DNA of 64,000 nucleotides from Acidobacteriota bacterium (GTDB lineage: Bacteria; Acidobacteriota; Vicinamibacteria; Vicinamibacterales; UBA8438): contig VXME01000058.1 in the NCBI GenBank assembly GCA_009861545.1, positions 27,354 through 91,353 on the forward strand, in the 5' to 3' direction. The notes beneath the pieces are model-generated. The model searched no databases, was not told where the DNA came from, and saw only the letters and a program-made list of their open reading frames with translations. A program made the translations under genes and the position numbers. Positions 8,313-16,671 of this stretch are shown one piece after another. Position 1 is the first letter of the stretch. Every line of letters begins with the position of its first letter.

Positions 8313-9523
8313 CAGGGCGCCGGCGGAGACGGGATGACGATGAGCCCCGACGTCATGTCGCCGTCGAGCGCCAGCGTATCGAGGTAGTCGAACGACGCGG
8401 CCTCGTAGAAGTCGATCGTATTCCCGGCGGACGAGATGTAGAGCACCTCCCCGTTGGTGCTGACGTCGAGCGCCATGCGCGGCCGGCCGGCGACCTGCCG
8501 GCGGTTGCCGATGCTTCGCTGTTCCAGATCGAAGGTCCAGAACTCGTAGCCCTCGATGCTGCTCTGCAGCCCGTAGGCGGTCCGCCGCCCCGGCGCCAGC
8601 GCGAACTGGATGCCCCTGGACGGCCCGAGCGTATAGAAGTCGACCTCGCGGTTCGGCAGGTCGATGCGGGCGATGCCCATCAGGTCGCGGTCCTGCGCCT
8701 CGTCGTGCAGCGTGAACAGGTTGGTGAAGAAGCCGGGCTCCTCGTAGATCAGGTCGGTGGAGAACCCGAACCGGATCGGCCCGACACCGGGCTGGATCGG
8801 CTCGCGGAGCGACCAACGGTCGACCTCCGTGAACTCCTCGGTCTCCAGGACGATCACGTCGCGGCCGAAGTGGTACAAGTACTCGCCGTCGGGTGAGTAC
8901 AAGAAACTCGATCGGGGGGTCGACTCCCCCGTCGGCCACGGCAGATCCTGCAGGATCTCGTGGGTTTCGAGATCGACCTCAACCAGCCGGTACGGCTCGA
9001 TCTCGAAGCGGTCGATCAGCTTGACCGCGGTATCGAGCGTCAGGATCGCGGTCCGCCCGTCCGGCGCCGCCCGGAACCCGCGAATGCGCACGGCGCGGTT
9101 GCCCGCGCTGAAGTTGAACGAGTCGGTCACCTCCCGCGAGGCGACGTCGACCGTCGTCAGGTACTCCATGGTCGGGTCGAGGAAGTAGAAGCGCTCGCGA
9201 TCCTCCGATACGACCATCGCGCGCGGCGAGCCGTGCGGCACCGTGATCTCGTCGACGACGCTGGTGGTCGCCTCGTCGATCACGAAGATGCGGCTGGGAA
9301 ACCCGCCGAGGTAGAGCGTGCCGTCGCCGGCCGACACTCCCGGCGGCAACGACGCCTCTTGCGCGGCGGCCGACTGGCCGGCCAGCACGAGCAGCGCCCA
9401 CAGCGCGACGGTCACCCATGCGATGCCGGGCCGCCCGCGCGTCCCGCGCACGTCCGGTCGCCGGGACCACCGCCAGACCGGAGCGCGGCTCCCGGCACAT
9501 CTACTACGGAAATATGAGGTCAA
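8312..9523 (-). CDS. qhpB: Quinohemoprotein amine dehydrogenase beta subunit
   Basis: About 403 residues. An N-terminal hydrophobic signal (VTVALWALLVLAGQSAAAQ) precedes a repeated YVTN-like beta-propeller (LYLGGFPSRIFVID, AMVVSEDRERFYFLD, FLYSPDGEYLYHFG and later blades). QHNDH beta is a seven-bladed propeller that holds the gamma subunit in the periplasm. No ATG is available: the frame opens with TTG at 9523, overlapping qhpC by 20 bp, and a GTG at 9451 just before the hydrophobic segment is an alternative. The longer N-terminus in front of the signal makes the start uncertain. The assignment rests on propeller fold plus operon position. Confidence 0.85.
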   Translation of the reverse strand: MTSYFRSRCAGSRAPVWRWSRRPDVRGTRGRPGIAWVTVALWALLVLAGQSAAAQEASLPPGVSAGDGTLYLGGFPSRIFVIDEATTSVVDEITVPHGSPRAMVVSEDRERFYFLDPTMEYLTTVDVASREVTDSFNFSAGNRAVRIRGFRAAPDGRTAILTLDTAVKLIDRFEIEPYRLVEVDLETHEILQDLPWPTGESTPRSSFLYSPDGEYLYHFGRDVIVLETEEFTEVDRWSLREPIQPGVGPIRFGFSTDLIYEEPGFFTNLFTLHDEAQDRDLMGIARIDLPNREVDFYTLGPSRGIQFALAPGRRTAYGLQSSIEGYEFWTFDLEQRSIGNRRQVAGRPRMALDVSTNGEVLYISSAGNTIDFYEAASFDYLDTLALDGDMTSGLIVIPSPPAP

Positions 9524-9896
9524 CCTTCCGCCAGTCCTTCTGCGCCGCGGCGCATTTGCCCGTCCAGTCGGGCGCGTGATTCAACTGATCCGGCACCTGC
9601 GCCGGCCAGAAGCAGCCGAGGTGGCAGTCGAACAGGTCGCGCTCGACCGGCTGGCACAGGCCCGCCGCGCCGCCGTTGCTGTCCGCCTCCCAACCGGGCA
9701 GGAAGATGAAGCTGCATCCCAGCGGGATGTGCGGCCCCTCCTGCTTCGGCGGCTGCGCCGGACTGTCCTGCAAGGCGACGACGCGGCCATCCTCGCCGGC
9801 GCTTCCGCCGTTCCCGGCCGCGGCGCGGCGCCGGGCTTCTTCCATCCCCTGCGCGATGCGGGCCGCCTTCTGGTTAATGGGCCTCAGATGCGTCAT
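9504..9896 (-). CDS. qhpC: Quinohemoprotein amine dehydrogenase gamma subunit precursor (CTQ carrier)
   Basis: 130 residues: a leader of about 55 followed by the small cross-linked core. All key residues of the characterised gamma subunit are in register: C61 with E70, C81 with D87 and C95 with D103 (three thioether pairs), and C91 with W97, which would form the CTQ cofactor. Local motifs are GWEAD, LCQPVERD and CFWPAQVPD. The Trp preceding the quinone Trp in known proteins is Phe here, and there is an extra Cys (C115). The ATG at 9896 has GGAAGAGGGAAACG in front and overlaps qhpD by 23 bp. No classical signal peptide, as expected for QhpF export. Confidence 0.95.
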   Translation of the reverse strand: MTHLRPINQKAARIAQGMEEARRRAAAGNGGSAGEDGRVVALQDSPAQPPKQEGPHIPLGCSFIFLPGWEADSNGGAAGLCQPVERDLFDCHLGCFWPAQVPDQLNHAPDWTGKCAAAQKDWRKVDLIFP

Positions 9897-11364
9897 CGTT
9901 TCCCTCTTCCGGCGTGCCACCGCCGTCGAACCGCCGCAGATACGCGGGGTTCCGCTCGGCGATCTCGCCGTAGATCTCCAGGCAGGTCTCGGTCCAGCCG
10001 CGAATCCACTCGCAATAATGCAGGTTGGGCGCCTGCGTGGTGCCGTAGCGCGTGTACGCCTCGTGGTAGCAGCCGCCGGCGCACAGCGGACGAGCCCAGC
10101 AGGTCCGGCAGTCGGTCTTCCGGTCGATGTGATGGGCGTCGAGAAACGCCGTCTGCGTCGTGTCGTCGACGCCGTCCCGAACCGTGCCGAGCTTGTGATC
10201 GTCGGAGCCCGCGAAACGGTGACAGAGCGCCACGTCGCCGTTGGTCGCCACGCCCATCAGGCCGAGCCCGGCCCCGCACGGCAGCGCCTTGCTCGCCCCC
10301 TTGTGCAGCTCCTCGACCGTGTCGCGGACGTTGCTGAAACCGTGGTGCCGGCCCGCGAGCGCAGCCTCCAGGAACTCGTGGGCCAGCTCCCGGAACTGCG
10401 CCAGCATCGAGTCGAAGCCGGTCTCCCCGATGGCGTGGGCGCGGCCGGGCGAGGTGGTGACCGGTGCGAAGCCGACCTCCCAGAAGCCGACCTCCTCCCG
10501 CAGGTGCCGGTAGATGCGGGTGATGTCGAGCACATCCGAGGTCAGCGTGACGCGCGCGCCGATCGGTCGCGACGTGTGCCGCTTGAGCAGCTCGCGCACC
10601 TTCGGCGCCACCACGTCGTAGCTGCCCCGCCCGTCGTGAAACACGCGGAACTTGTCCTGCATCTCCTTCGGACCGTCGATGGAGATGGTCACCCCGACGT
10701 CGTTGTCGGCCAGGAACTCGATGACCTCGGGACGCAGCAGCGTGCCGTTGGTCGTCAGGCTGAACTCGACCCGCTTGCCGACCTCGGCGGCGCGGCGGCG
10801 CGCGTACGGAATGGTCTTCTCGAGCACCGCGAAGTTCAGCAGCGTCTCGCCGCCGAAGAACGTCAGCCGCACCACCGGGCTGCCGCCCGAACGCTCGATC
10901 ATGAAGTCGACGCTCTCGCGCGCGGTCTCCTCGCTCATCAGCTTCGGCATGCCGCCCGCGGTCGGTTCGGCGATCTTGTCCTCACCGTACTCGTAGCAGT
11001 ACGCGCAGCTCAGGTTGCAGCGGTTGGTGACGTTGACCACCAGCGTCGAGAGCGGGATCGGCTTCAGCGGGATGATGTTCGGGGCCGGCTCGGGCGGCGG
11101 CGCGGCGGGCGGCGCGGGTTCCACCGGCTGAATGACGCGGGCGCCGGCCAGCTCCGCCAGGCTGTCCTCGACCGTTCGCGGGTCGAAGCGCGGCGCGAGG
11201 CGCGCGTACAGATCGGGAGCCGCCAGGTGCCCGCCGCGCAGGGTCTCCACGACGGCGGCCGACGTCTCGTCGAGCGCGAACACCGCGGCGCTCGGCACCA
11301 GGTACAGGAACTGCCGGCCCGCCGCCTCGAACGGATGGCATTCCCCGAGTGCAATCGCGGTCAT
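9874..11364 (-). CDS. qhpD: Radical SAM/SPASM thioether-forming maturase of the QHNDH gamma subunit
   Basis: 496 residues. The radical SAM cluster motif is C116-N-L-S-C120-A-Y-C123 in the N-terminal third of the barrel, and the C-terminal SPASM region has many cysteines (DCRTCWARPLCAGGC and HYCEW) for auxiliary Fe-S clusters. QhpD installs the three Cys-to-Asp/Glu thioether bonds in QhpC. A Pro/Ala-rich linker (residues 80-95) separates an N-terminal domain that resembles the peptide-recognition domains of RiPP maturases. ATGA overlap with qhpA upstream and 23-bp overlap with qhpC downstream indicate tight co-expression of enzyme and substrate. Confidence 0.93.
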   Translation of the reverse strand: MTAIALGECHPFEAAGRQFLYLVPSAAVFALDETSAAVVETLRGGHLAAPDLYARLAPRFDPRTVEDSLAELAGARVIQPVEPAPPAAPPPEPAPNIIPLKPIPLSTLVVNVTNRCNLSCAYCYEYGEDKIAEPTAGGMPKLMSEETARESVDFMIERSGGSPVVRLTFFGGETLLNFAVLEKTIPYARRRAAEVGKRVEFSLTTNGTLLRPEVIEFLADNDVGVTISIDGPKEMQDKFRVFHDGRGSYDVVAPKVRELLKRHTSRPIGARVTLTSDVLDITRIYRHLREEVGFWEVGFAPVTTSPGRAHAIGETGFDSMLAQFRELAHEFLEAALAGRHHGFSNVRDTVEELHKGASKALPCGAGLGLMGVATNGDVALCHRFAGSDDHKLGTVRDGVDDTTQTAFLDAHHIDRKTDCRTCWARPLCAGGCYHEAYTRYGTTQAPNLHYCEWIRGWTETCLEIYGEIAERNPAYLRRFDGGGTPEEGNDDASEAH

Positions 11365-13124
11365 TGGCCGGACTCCCCCCGCCGGATATAGAGCGGCACC
11401 GTCACCAGCAGATGCGCCCGCGCGCGGAGCGGCCGGTCGAGCGCGCTGCCGTCCGGGGCCGCGGCGAGCGTCGCCACCACCCAGACGTCGCCGATGTTGT
11501 TGCGGTCTCCGCTCCGCTCCGGATTGGGACCGTCGACGGCCGGCTCGAACACGCCGTGCTCACCGAGGGTGCCGACGAACGCGGTGTCGTCGTCGTCGAA
11601 GGTGACGGCGTACTCCTCCATGCTCCAGTCGACGTCGACCAGCATGCCCAGATCCAGATCGTCGTCGGTCCCCGACTCACCGTCGGGACCGTCGTGCCAG
11701 GCGCGCGCCTCGAAGCGCTCGTACTGCTTGGGGAACGCCGCGCCGCCAACGCGGGCGAGGCCCGTGGCCGGGCTCACCTCCAGACGGTGAATCGCATCGT
11801 ACACGGTGACCGCCTCGGTCAGCGCCGCCCGGCCGACGAAGAGGTCGCGGCTGCCGACCCGCGCGTCGGACGCCACGGCCACCTGCAGCGTCGCGGCCGT
11901 CGACGACTGATCGCTGATGCCGGTGACGGTGAGGCCCGCGCCGAGGTCTATCGACGCCGCGTCGAGCCCGTCCGGCAGGTTGGCGCCGAAGAGCTGCAGC
12001 GTCACCTCCCCCGCCGCGGCCGACACCGCCGGCGGGTAGACCCCCGTGATCAACGGCTCGGGCCCGACCCGGCGCAGCGTGACGTCGATGCCCCGCTCGT
12101 CGTAGGCGCCGGTGAACCAGCGGCCGCCGATCTCGTCGCGGTCGCGCGAGACGAACAGCACCTCCCGTGCGCTGAAGTGTTCGGGGCTGGTACTCCGCCC
12201 CCGCCACTGATAGCCGGTGTAGACCAACGCCTGCCCGGTCCGCGTGACGTCGACGCCGCGGGCCGGATACGTGTAGCGCGCCCGGGTCTCGAACTGGTCG
12301 GGCGCGGAGGGATCGGCCTCCACGACGACCTCGCCGTAAACGGGTCCCTGCCCCCGCTCGTAGCCGACCAGCGCCCAGGCGCCCTCCAACCGCGGCGTCC
12401 GCATGTTGGCAGACCAGCTCGCCCACGCCGGCGAAGCGAGCGGAAACACCTCCGCCAGGTGATCCACCGCCCGGTCGACCGCCGTCCGGCCGTCGTCCTC
12501 GTCGTCGGCCTCCGGCCCCGGCCCGCGGAGCCAGTCGCCGACCAGGAACGACTGGACGTCCGCGAGCGGGTAGTAGCCGCGGTGCATCGCGGTCAGCAGC
12601 TCCCACTCCTCGAGCGTCCGGCGCTGATTGAGCACCCGCCCCATCGAATGGCAGCGGTTGCAGGTTTGCTGCGTCTCGGGATCGGCCTCGTAGTGGAAGT
12701 CGATGTTGCGGCGTTCCACCTCGAAGGCCCCGAGCCGGGCCTCCTCGGGCGCCAGACCGTGGTTGGTCGCGAGATAGCGCACGGCCTCGCGCGCGTCCGC
12801 GGGCTCGATCTGCAGATTGTTGAGCAGCACCATCCGACGAATGGTCTGCTGCCAGCCCTCCGGCGTCGTGCGCTGGTAGGAGATGCGGCTCATGCGGCGC
12901 TGCTCGTCCGCGCGGTGGCACGTCCCGCAGACGCGGTGCACGAGATCGCTCGTGACCGGGATCCCGCCGTCCGGCAGGACGGCGCCGGAGGACACCTCCT
13001 GTGCGAGGGCCCGAGAACCGCCCCCGGCCAGGACCGCCGCCGCTGCCAACGCCGCCGCCAGCCGACCGCCGATCGTTGCGACGCACGAAGCACGCCGCGG
13101 AGCAAGCGAAGATGGAGAAGCCAT
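11361..13124 (-). CDS. qhpA: Quinohemoprotein amine dehydrogenase alpha subunit, dihaem
   Basis: 587 residues. A signal peptide (cleavage near RALAQ) is followed by a dihaem cytochrome domain with C66-G-T-C69-H70 and C155-N-R-C158-H159, then three beta-rich domains, including an Ig/IPT-like segment around ITGVYPPAVSAAAGEVTL. This matches QHNDH alpha, which carries electrons from CTQ to an external cytochrome or copper protein. It is somewhat longer than the roughly 500-residue enzymes I know of, with an acidic insert (EADDEDDG) and another DGESGTDDDLD. The ATG at 13124 is chosen; an in-frame ATG at 13148 is possible, and neither has a strong ribosome site. Confidence 0.92.
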   Translation of the reverse strand: MASPSSLAPRRASCVATIGGRLAAALAAAAVLAGGGSRALAQEVSSGAVLPDGGIPVTSDLVHRVCGTCHRADEQRRMSRISYQRTTPEGWQQTIRRMVLLNNLQIEPADAREAVRYLATNHGLAPEEARLGAFEVERRNIDFHYEADPETQQTCNRCHSMGRVLNQRRTLEEWELLTAMHRGYYPLADVQSFLVGDWLRGPGPEADDEDDGRTAVDRAVDHLAEVFPLASPAWASWSANMRTPRLEGAWALVGYERGQGPVYGEVVVEADPSAPDQFETRARYTYPARGVDVTRTGQALVYTGYQWRGRSTSPEHFSAREVLFVSRDRDEIGGRWFTGAYDERGIDVTLRRVGPEPLITGVYPPAVSAAAGEVTLQLFGANLPDGLDAASIDLGAGLTVTGISDQSSTAATLQVAVASDARVGSRDLFVGRAALTEAVTVYDAIHRLEVSPATGLARVGGAAFPKQYERFEARAWHDGPDGESGTDDDLDLGMLVDVDWSMEEYAVTFDDDDTAFVGTLGEHGVFEPAVDGPNPERSGDRNNIGDVWVVATLAAAPDGSALDRPLRARAHLLVTVPLYIRRGESGQ

Positions 13125-13178
13125 GACTTGCGCTGTTTTAGCACACATCGTCGGCGCGGTCGAATGCGCCCGCCCCGG

Positions 13179-14753
13179 TCAGACGTCGTTCCGCAGCAAG
13201 CCCTTGCCCAGCAGAACGGCCAACGCGCCGAGGAAATCGGCCAGTTCCACCGGCGGATGCGACCTCCCGTATGCCTCGTACAGGTCCGGCACCTGCGTCC
13301 ATCGGTCGGCCATGGCGACCAGCGCCGGCAAGTCGACGCCGCGCAGATACCGCATGGCCACGATCCCCGCCTCGCCCGCCGCGATCGAGAGGCTGGCGTC
13401 GGGCACGATCTCCCGCCCCACGACCGCCGGGGTCATGGTGGCGCGTGCCGCGCGCGTCGGCCGCAGGCGGATGAACGGCGCGCGCCGCAACGCCTCGAAC
13501 GCGTCCCACACCGCCGGATCACGCCGAAACGCCGCGACCGCATCGGCCCCACCCGACGAGCCCTCCACGGCAGCGACTTCGACCGGGTCCGCGCGATCGC
13601 TCCAGAACGGATGCAATTCGTTCCTGGACACCTCGGCGAAGAACTCCGCAGCCTGGCGTCGGTAGCTGGCCCAGACCTCCTGCTCCCGCCGAGCATGGAA
13701 CTGTCGCGCCAATTCCGCGCGGTCGGGATGCCGCAGACAGGTGTTCGTCACGATCGCGGCGAGCCAACCCGACGCCATCGCCTTCTTGACCCCGAACGAC
13801 GACAGCGGATCGATGAAGGTGGCGGCATCGCCGACGAGAAGAAACCCCGGACCTCCGAAACGGCGGGCGCCGTACTGCGAAGCGTCGCAGGCCCAGGGCG
13901 GCCCCTCCAGCATCGCCCCGCCGGTCATGCTCGCCAGGTGACGGGTCTTGCCGATCTCGGCGGCGTAGCGTGCAGCCAGCGCTCCGGGGTGATCGGTCTC
14001 GGTCGTCCGCGGATCGACCATCACCGTCACGTAGCGCCGCCGGCTCGACACCGGCACCGACCACGCCCAGCCGTCGGCGTACGCCTCGACCACGGTGTAC
14101 GTGTCGTCCCCGGACTCCTCTCCGGCGCCGTCGACCGGCTGGCGTGCAAGACGCGGCCACGGATCGTCGCACCGCCAGACGCCCACCAGCGCCAGCGTCG
14201 TTGCCCCGGCCTGCACCCGCGTGCGGTGACGGCGCGCGACGATGCCCGCGCGCCCCGAACAGTCGAGCACCGTGCGCGCGAACGCCGCCACCGGGCGGCC
14301 ACCGTCGTCGCGGCCGGTGACCGTCACCCGGCATCCATCGGCGAGCGCAACCTGCCGCACCGTCACGCCGGTCCGCACGACCGCGCCGGCGCGCCGCGCC
14401 TCGGCCAGCAGCAACCGATCGAAGTCCCGCCGCAGCACCTGGTGGCCGACGCGAGCGCCGCCGAACGTCGCGCTCCGCGGCGGGCCGCCGCCCCAACAGA
14501 CCGTGTTCCCTTCGGCGGTGAGAAATCCCGCCGACTCGACCGCCTCGCGAACGCCGACCGCCTCGAATACCTTCCGGCAGCTCGGCGGCAGCGACTCGGC
14601 CAACCCCGGCGTCCCGGCGTCGGACTTCGTCAGAACCTGCACGGAGTGCCCCCACGCCGCAAGCAGGCGGGCTGCCGACGCGCCGGCCGGCCCGCCGCCC
14701 ACCACCAGCACGTCGACCGGCCCGCCGGAGTGCCACTCCGACTCCTCTGTCAT
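13179..14753 (-). CDS. qhpG: FAD-dependent monooxygenase of the QHNDH operon
   Basis: 524 residues, first gene of the operon. An N-terminal Rossmann motif V-V-G-G-G-P-A-G (about 17-24) binds FAD, and a second FAD site is LVGDAATFIDPLSSFGVKKAM, the arrangement of tryptophan-halogenase/PHBH-like flavoproteins. In known systems QhpG hydroxylates the gamma-subunit tryptophan after cross-linking, completing CTQ. The ATG at 14753 is preferred over one at 14801 because the Rossmann strand follows closely and a G-rich run lies about 12 bases upstream. The gene is divergent from the Phd/PIN pair across 63 bp. No adjacent AraC-type QhpR regulator is seen. Confidence 0.9.
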   Translation of the reverse strand: MTEESEWHSGGPVDVLVVGGGPAGASAARLLAAWGHSVQVLTKSDAGTPGLAESLPPSCRKVFEAVGVREAVESAGFLTAEGNTVCWGGGPPRSATFGGARVGHQVLRRDFDRLLLAEARRAGAVVRTGVTVRQVALADGCRVTVTGRDDGGRPVAAFARTVLDCSGRAGIVARRHRTRVQAGATTLALVGVWRCDDPWPRLARQPVDGAGEESGDDTYTVVEAYADGWAWSVPVSSRRRYVTVMVDPRTTETDHPGALAARYAAEIGKTRHLASMTGGAMLEGPPWACDASQYGARRFGGPGFLLVGDAATFIDPLSSFGVKKAMASGWLAAIVTNTCLRHPDRAELARQFHARREQEVWASYRRQAAEFFAEVSRNELHPFWSDRADPVEVAAVEGSSGGADAVAAFRRDPAVWDAFEALRRAPFIRLRPTRAARATMTPAVVGREIVPDASLSIAAGEAGIVAMRYLRGVDLPALVAMADRWTQVPDLYEAYGRSHPPVELADFLGALAVLLGKGLLRNDV

Positions 14754-14782
14754 CTCGATGCCCCCAAGGTGCGCCGCTATCG

Positions 14783-14807
14783 TATACTCAATCGTGCACA
14801 CAACGAT
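14783..14807 (+). promoter_or_regulatory. Probable promoter/operator of the Phd-PIN pair
   Basis: TATACT at 14783-14788 fits a -10 box 28 bases before the antitoxin ATG; no good -35 is seen. It is followed by an inverted repeat ATCGT (14791-14795) / ACGAT (14803-14807), and a further ATCGT occurs at 14779-14783. Such repeats over the -10 are typical of autoregulated toxin-antitoxin operons. The same 63 bp must also hold the qhpG promoter on the other strand. Confidence 0.4.
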
Positions 14808-14816
14808 GAGGCAGTT

Positions 14817-15104
14817 ATGCGCTTTGTGAGCGTGCGCGAGTTGCGCAGCCGGTCGGCGGCGGTCTGGACCGCGCTGTCGAACGAGCGGGACCTGGTCGTG
14901 ACGTCCAACGGCAAACCCATCGCCCTGCTCTCGGCGACCTCGGAGGACGTCCTCGAGGAGTCGCTCGGCGCCCTGCGCCGGGCGCGCGCGCAGGCCGCCG
15001 TCACAGCCATGCAGCAGGCCTCGCTGAAGTCCGGCGCCGACCGCATGTCCCCGGAGCAGATCGACGCCGAAATCACGGCGGCGCGCTCGGAACGATCCCG
15101 ATGA
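14817..15104 (+). CDS. Phd/YefM-type antitoxin
   Basis: 95 residues. The N-terminus MRFVSVRELRSRSAAVWTAL and LVVTSNGKPIALL are the classic Phd/YefM DNA-binding fold, in which the first beta strand and helix bind operator DNA. The C-terminal acidic/helical tail (EQIDAEITAARSE) would wrap the toxin. It overlaps the PIN toxin start by four bases (ATGA), the usual antitoxin-first order. It starts at the ATG at 14817; a very long open frame that continues upstream is only an antisense shadow of the qhp genes. Confidence 0.85.
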   Translation: MRFVSVRELRSRSAAVWTALSNERDLVVTSNGKPIALLSATSEDVLEESLGALRRARAQAAVTAMQQASLKSGADRMSPEQIDAEITAARSERSR

Positions 15105-15544
15105 CGCTCGTGCTGGATACGAACGTGCTCGTATCCGGCCTGCTCTCTCCGTTTGGTGCCCCGGGCGAGATTGTCCGCCTCGTCACGAGTGCGGCCGTTC
15201 GCCTGTGCTACGACGCCCGCATTCTCGGCGAGTACCGTCAGGTGTTGCTGCGACCCGCGTTTCCATTCGGTCGCCCCCGGATCGAGTCCCTGCTCGACCA
15301 GATCCGGGCCGACGGAGATCTGGTGGTGCCGCACCCCCTTGCCGCGCCGCTGCCGGACCCGGACGACGAGGTCTTTCTGGCCGTCGCCCTTGCGGGTCGC
15401 GCCCAATGTCTCGTGACCGGGAACATCAGGCACTACCCGCAGGATCGCCGGCAGGGGGTACATGTCGTTGCACCGAGACAATTCCTCGATCTCTATCGCG
15501 CGGTGTCTCCAGGCGCCCCGCCGTGTCGCGTTCACGACGAGTAG
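15101..15544 (+). CDS. PIN-domain toxin (putative RNase)
   Basis: 147 residues of the COG1569-like PIN family. The first acidic residue is D6 in LVLDTNVLVSGLL; further acidic residues lie in DPDDEVFLAVALAG and the motif CLVTGNIRHYP matches the family's C-terminal active-site region (usually TGD; Asn replaces Asp here). PIN toxins cut RNA using a Mg/Mn site of three or four acidic residues, so the Asn should be checked for effect on activity. Translated from the overlapping ATGA with the upstream antitoxin. Confidence 0.85.
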   Translation: MTLVLDTNVLVSGLLSPFGAPGEIVRLVTSAAVRLCYDARILGEYRQVLLRPAFPFGRPRIESLLDQIRADGDLVVPHPLAAPLPDPDDEVFLAVALAGRAQCLVTGNIRHYPQDRRQGVHVVAPRQFLDLYRAVSPGAPPCRVHDE

Positions 15545-15664
15545 GACACCGCACCGTGGCCGACCTCCGACCCGCGCTCCTGGCGCCGAATCGAGAGTTG
15601 CCCTCCGTTCGCCGGTGGGATATCGTGAGCCTGTTCCAGAGACCCTGTGCCCCGGAGGAATGCC

Positions 15665-16645
15665 ATGCCCGTTTCGCGACCGATTGCCCCGATTCTGCTC
15701 GCCGCGGCCGTCGCCGTGGTACTTGTCCAGCCCATGTTCGCCCAGAACAGCGCCCGCATCTTCGGCGTGGTGAGCGACCACGAGGGGAACCCCGTCGAGG
15801 ACGCCACCATCCTCCTGGAGTTCCAGGGCGGCATCACGCGCAGCTTCGAAACCACGTCGAACGACGAGGGCGAGTACATCCAGATGGGCTTGGCGAGCGG
15901 TCCCTACATCGTGACGGTCACCGCGGAAGGGATCGGCGCCTTGCGGTACAGCGTCAGGGTGTCCGCCGGAGAGGAATTCGAGCTGGATGCGCAGGTCCTC
16001 GCCCCTGGACAGGTCGACCGCACGGGACTCTCGGCGGAGGAGATAGCCGAACTGGACGCGCGCGAAGCGACGGCCGGTGCGTTCGCGGGCGGCCTGGAGG
16101 CGGCGCGGGGAGGCAACTACGACGAGGCGGCGCAGCTCCTGACCGAAGCCATCGAGTCGACGCCGGACTGCGGCGAATGCCTCCGGAACCTGGGCATCGT
16201 CGAGTACCAGCGCGGGAACCACGACGAGGCCGAGCAGGCCCTGCTGCGGGCAACCGAGATCGCCCCGGACGACGCAGCGGCGTTCGACACGCTGGCCGCC
16301 GTCTACAACGCGCAGCGGCGCTTCGATGACGCTGGCGAGGCGAGCGCCGAGGCGTCCCGGATCCGGGGCGGCGCGACGGGCGGGGGCGGCGACGCCGGCG
16401 CGGTGTTCAACCAGGGCCTCGCCGCCTGGAACGCGGGGCGTACCGATGAAGCCCGCGGCCACTTCGAACAGACCCTGGAACTGGACCCGAGCCACGGCGA
16501 GGCGAACTACTGGCTGGGCATGGCGAGCCTGAACGCCGGGCAGATCGCCGAGGCGGTCACCTACTGGCAAACCTACGTGGAACGCGAGCCCGACGGTCGC
16601 TTCGCGGCCCAGGCCTCCGGTCTGATCGCGCAACTCGCGCCGTAG
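15665..16645 (+). CDS. Secreted protein with carboxypeptidase-regulatory-like domain and TPR repeats
   Basis: 326 residues. A signal peptide (cleavage near MFAQN) is followed by a Cna-B/carboxypeptidase regulatory-like domain (residues 28-105; GVVSDHEGNPVEDATI, DEGEYIQMGLASGPYIVTV) and then about five TPR motifs to the end (AAQLLTEAIESTPDCGECLRN, AFDTLAAVYNAQRRFDDAGEA and others), interrupted by a Gly-rich linker. Such proteins are common in this phylum and act as periplasmic protein-protein scaffolds; no specific partner is visible. The ATG at 15665 has GGAGGAATGCC upstream, better than an in-frame start at 15647. Confidence 0.85.
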   Translation: MPVSRPIAPILLAAAVAVVLVQPMFAQNSARIFGVVSDHEGNPVEDATILLEFQGGITRSFETTSNDEGEYIQMGLASGPYIVTVTAEGIGALRYSVRVSAGEEFELDAQVLAPGQVDRTGLSAEEIAELDAREATAGAFAGGLEAARGGNYDEAAQLLTEAIESTPDCGECLRNLGIVEYQRGNHDEAEQALLRATEIAPDDAAAFDTLAAVYNAQRRFDDAGEASAEASRIRGGATGGGGDAGAVFNQGLAAWNAGRTDEARGHFEQTLELDPSHGEANYWLGMASLNAGQIAEAVTYWQTYVEREPDGRFAAQASGLIAQLAP

Positions 16646-16671
16646 ACCGTCGGCGGCGCCGGCTCCGCCGA

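Noticed and set aside
6447..8939. An 830-residue version of the ABC exporter starting at 8939
   Set aside because: The first 209 residues are the wrong frame of qhpB; the true start is the ATG at 8312 in a TGATG overlap.
11349..15104. A 1251-codon plus-strand open frame across the qhp operon
   Set aside because: It is antisense to qhpD, qhpA and qhpG, with Arg/Pro/Gly-rich composition typical of GC-rich shadows; only its last 95 codons (the Phd antitoxin) are real.
14777..16633. A 618-codon minus-strand frame across the PIN and TPR genes
   Set aside because: Opposite well-supported genes, without recognisable motifs.
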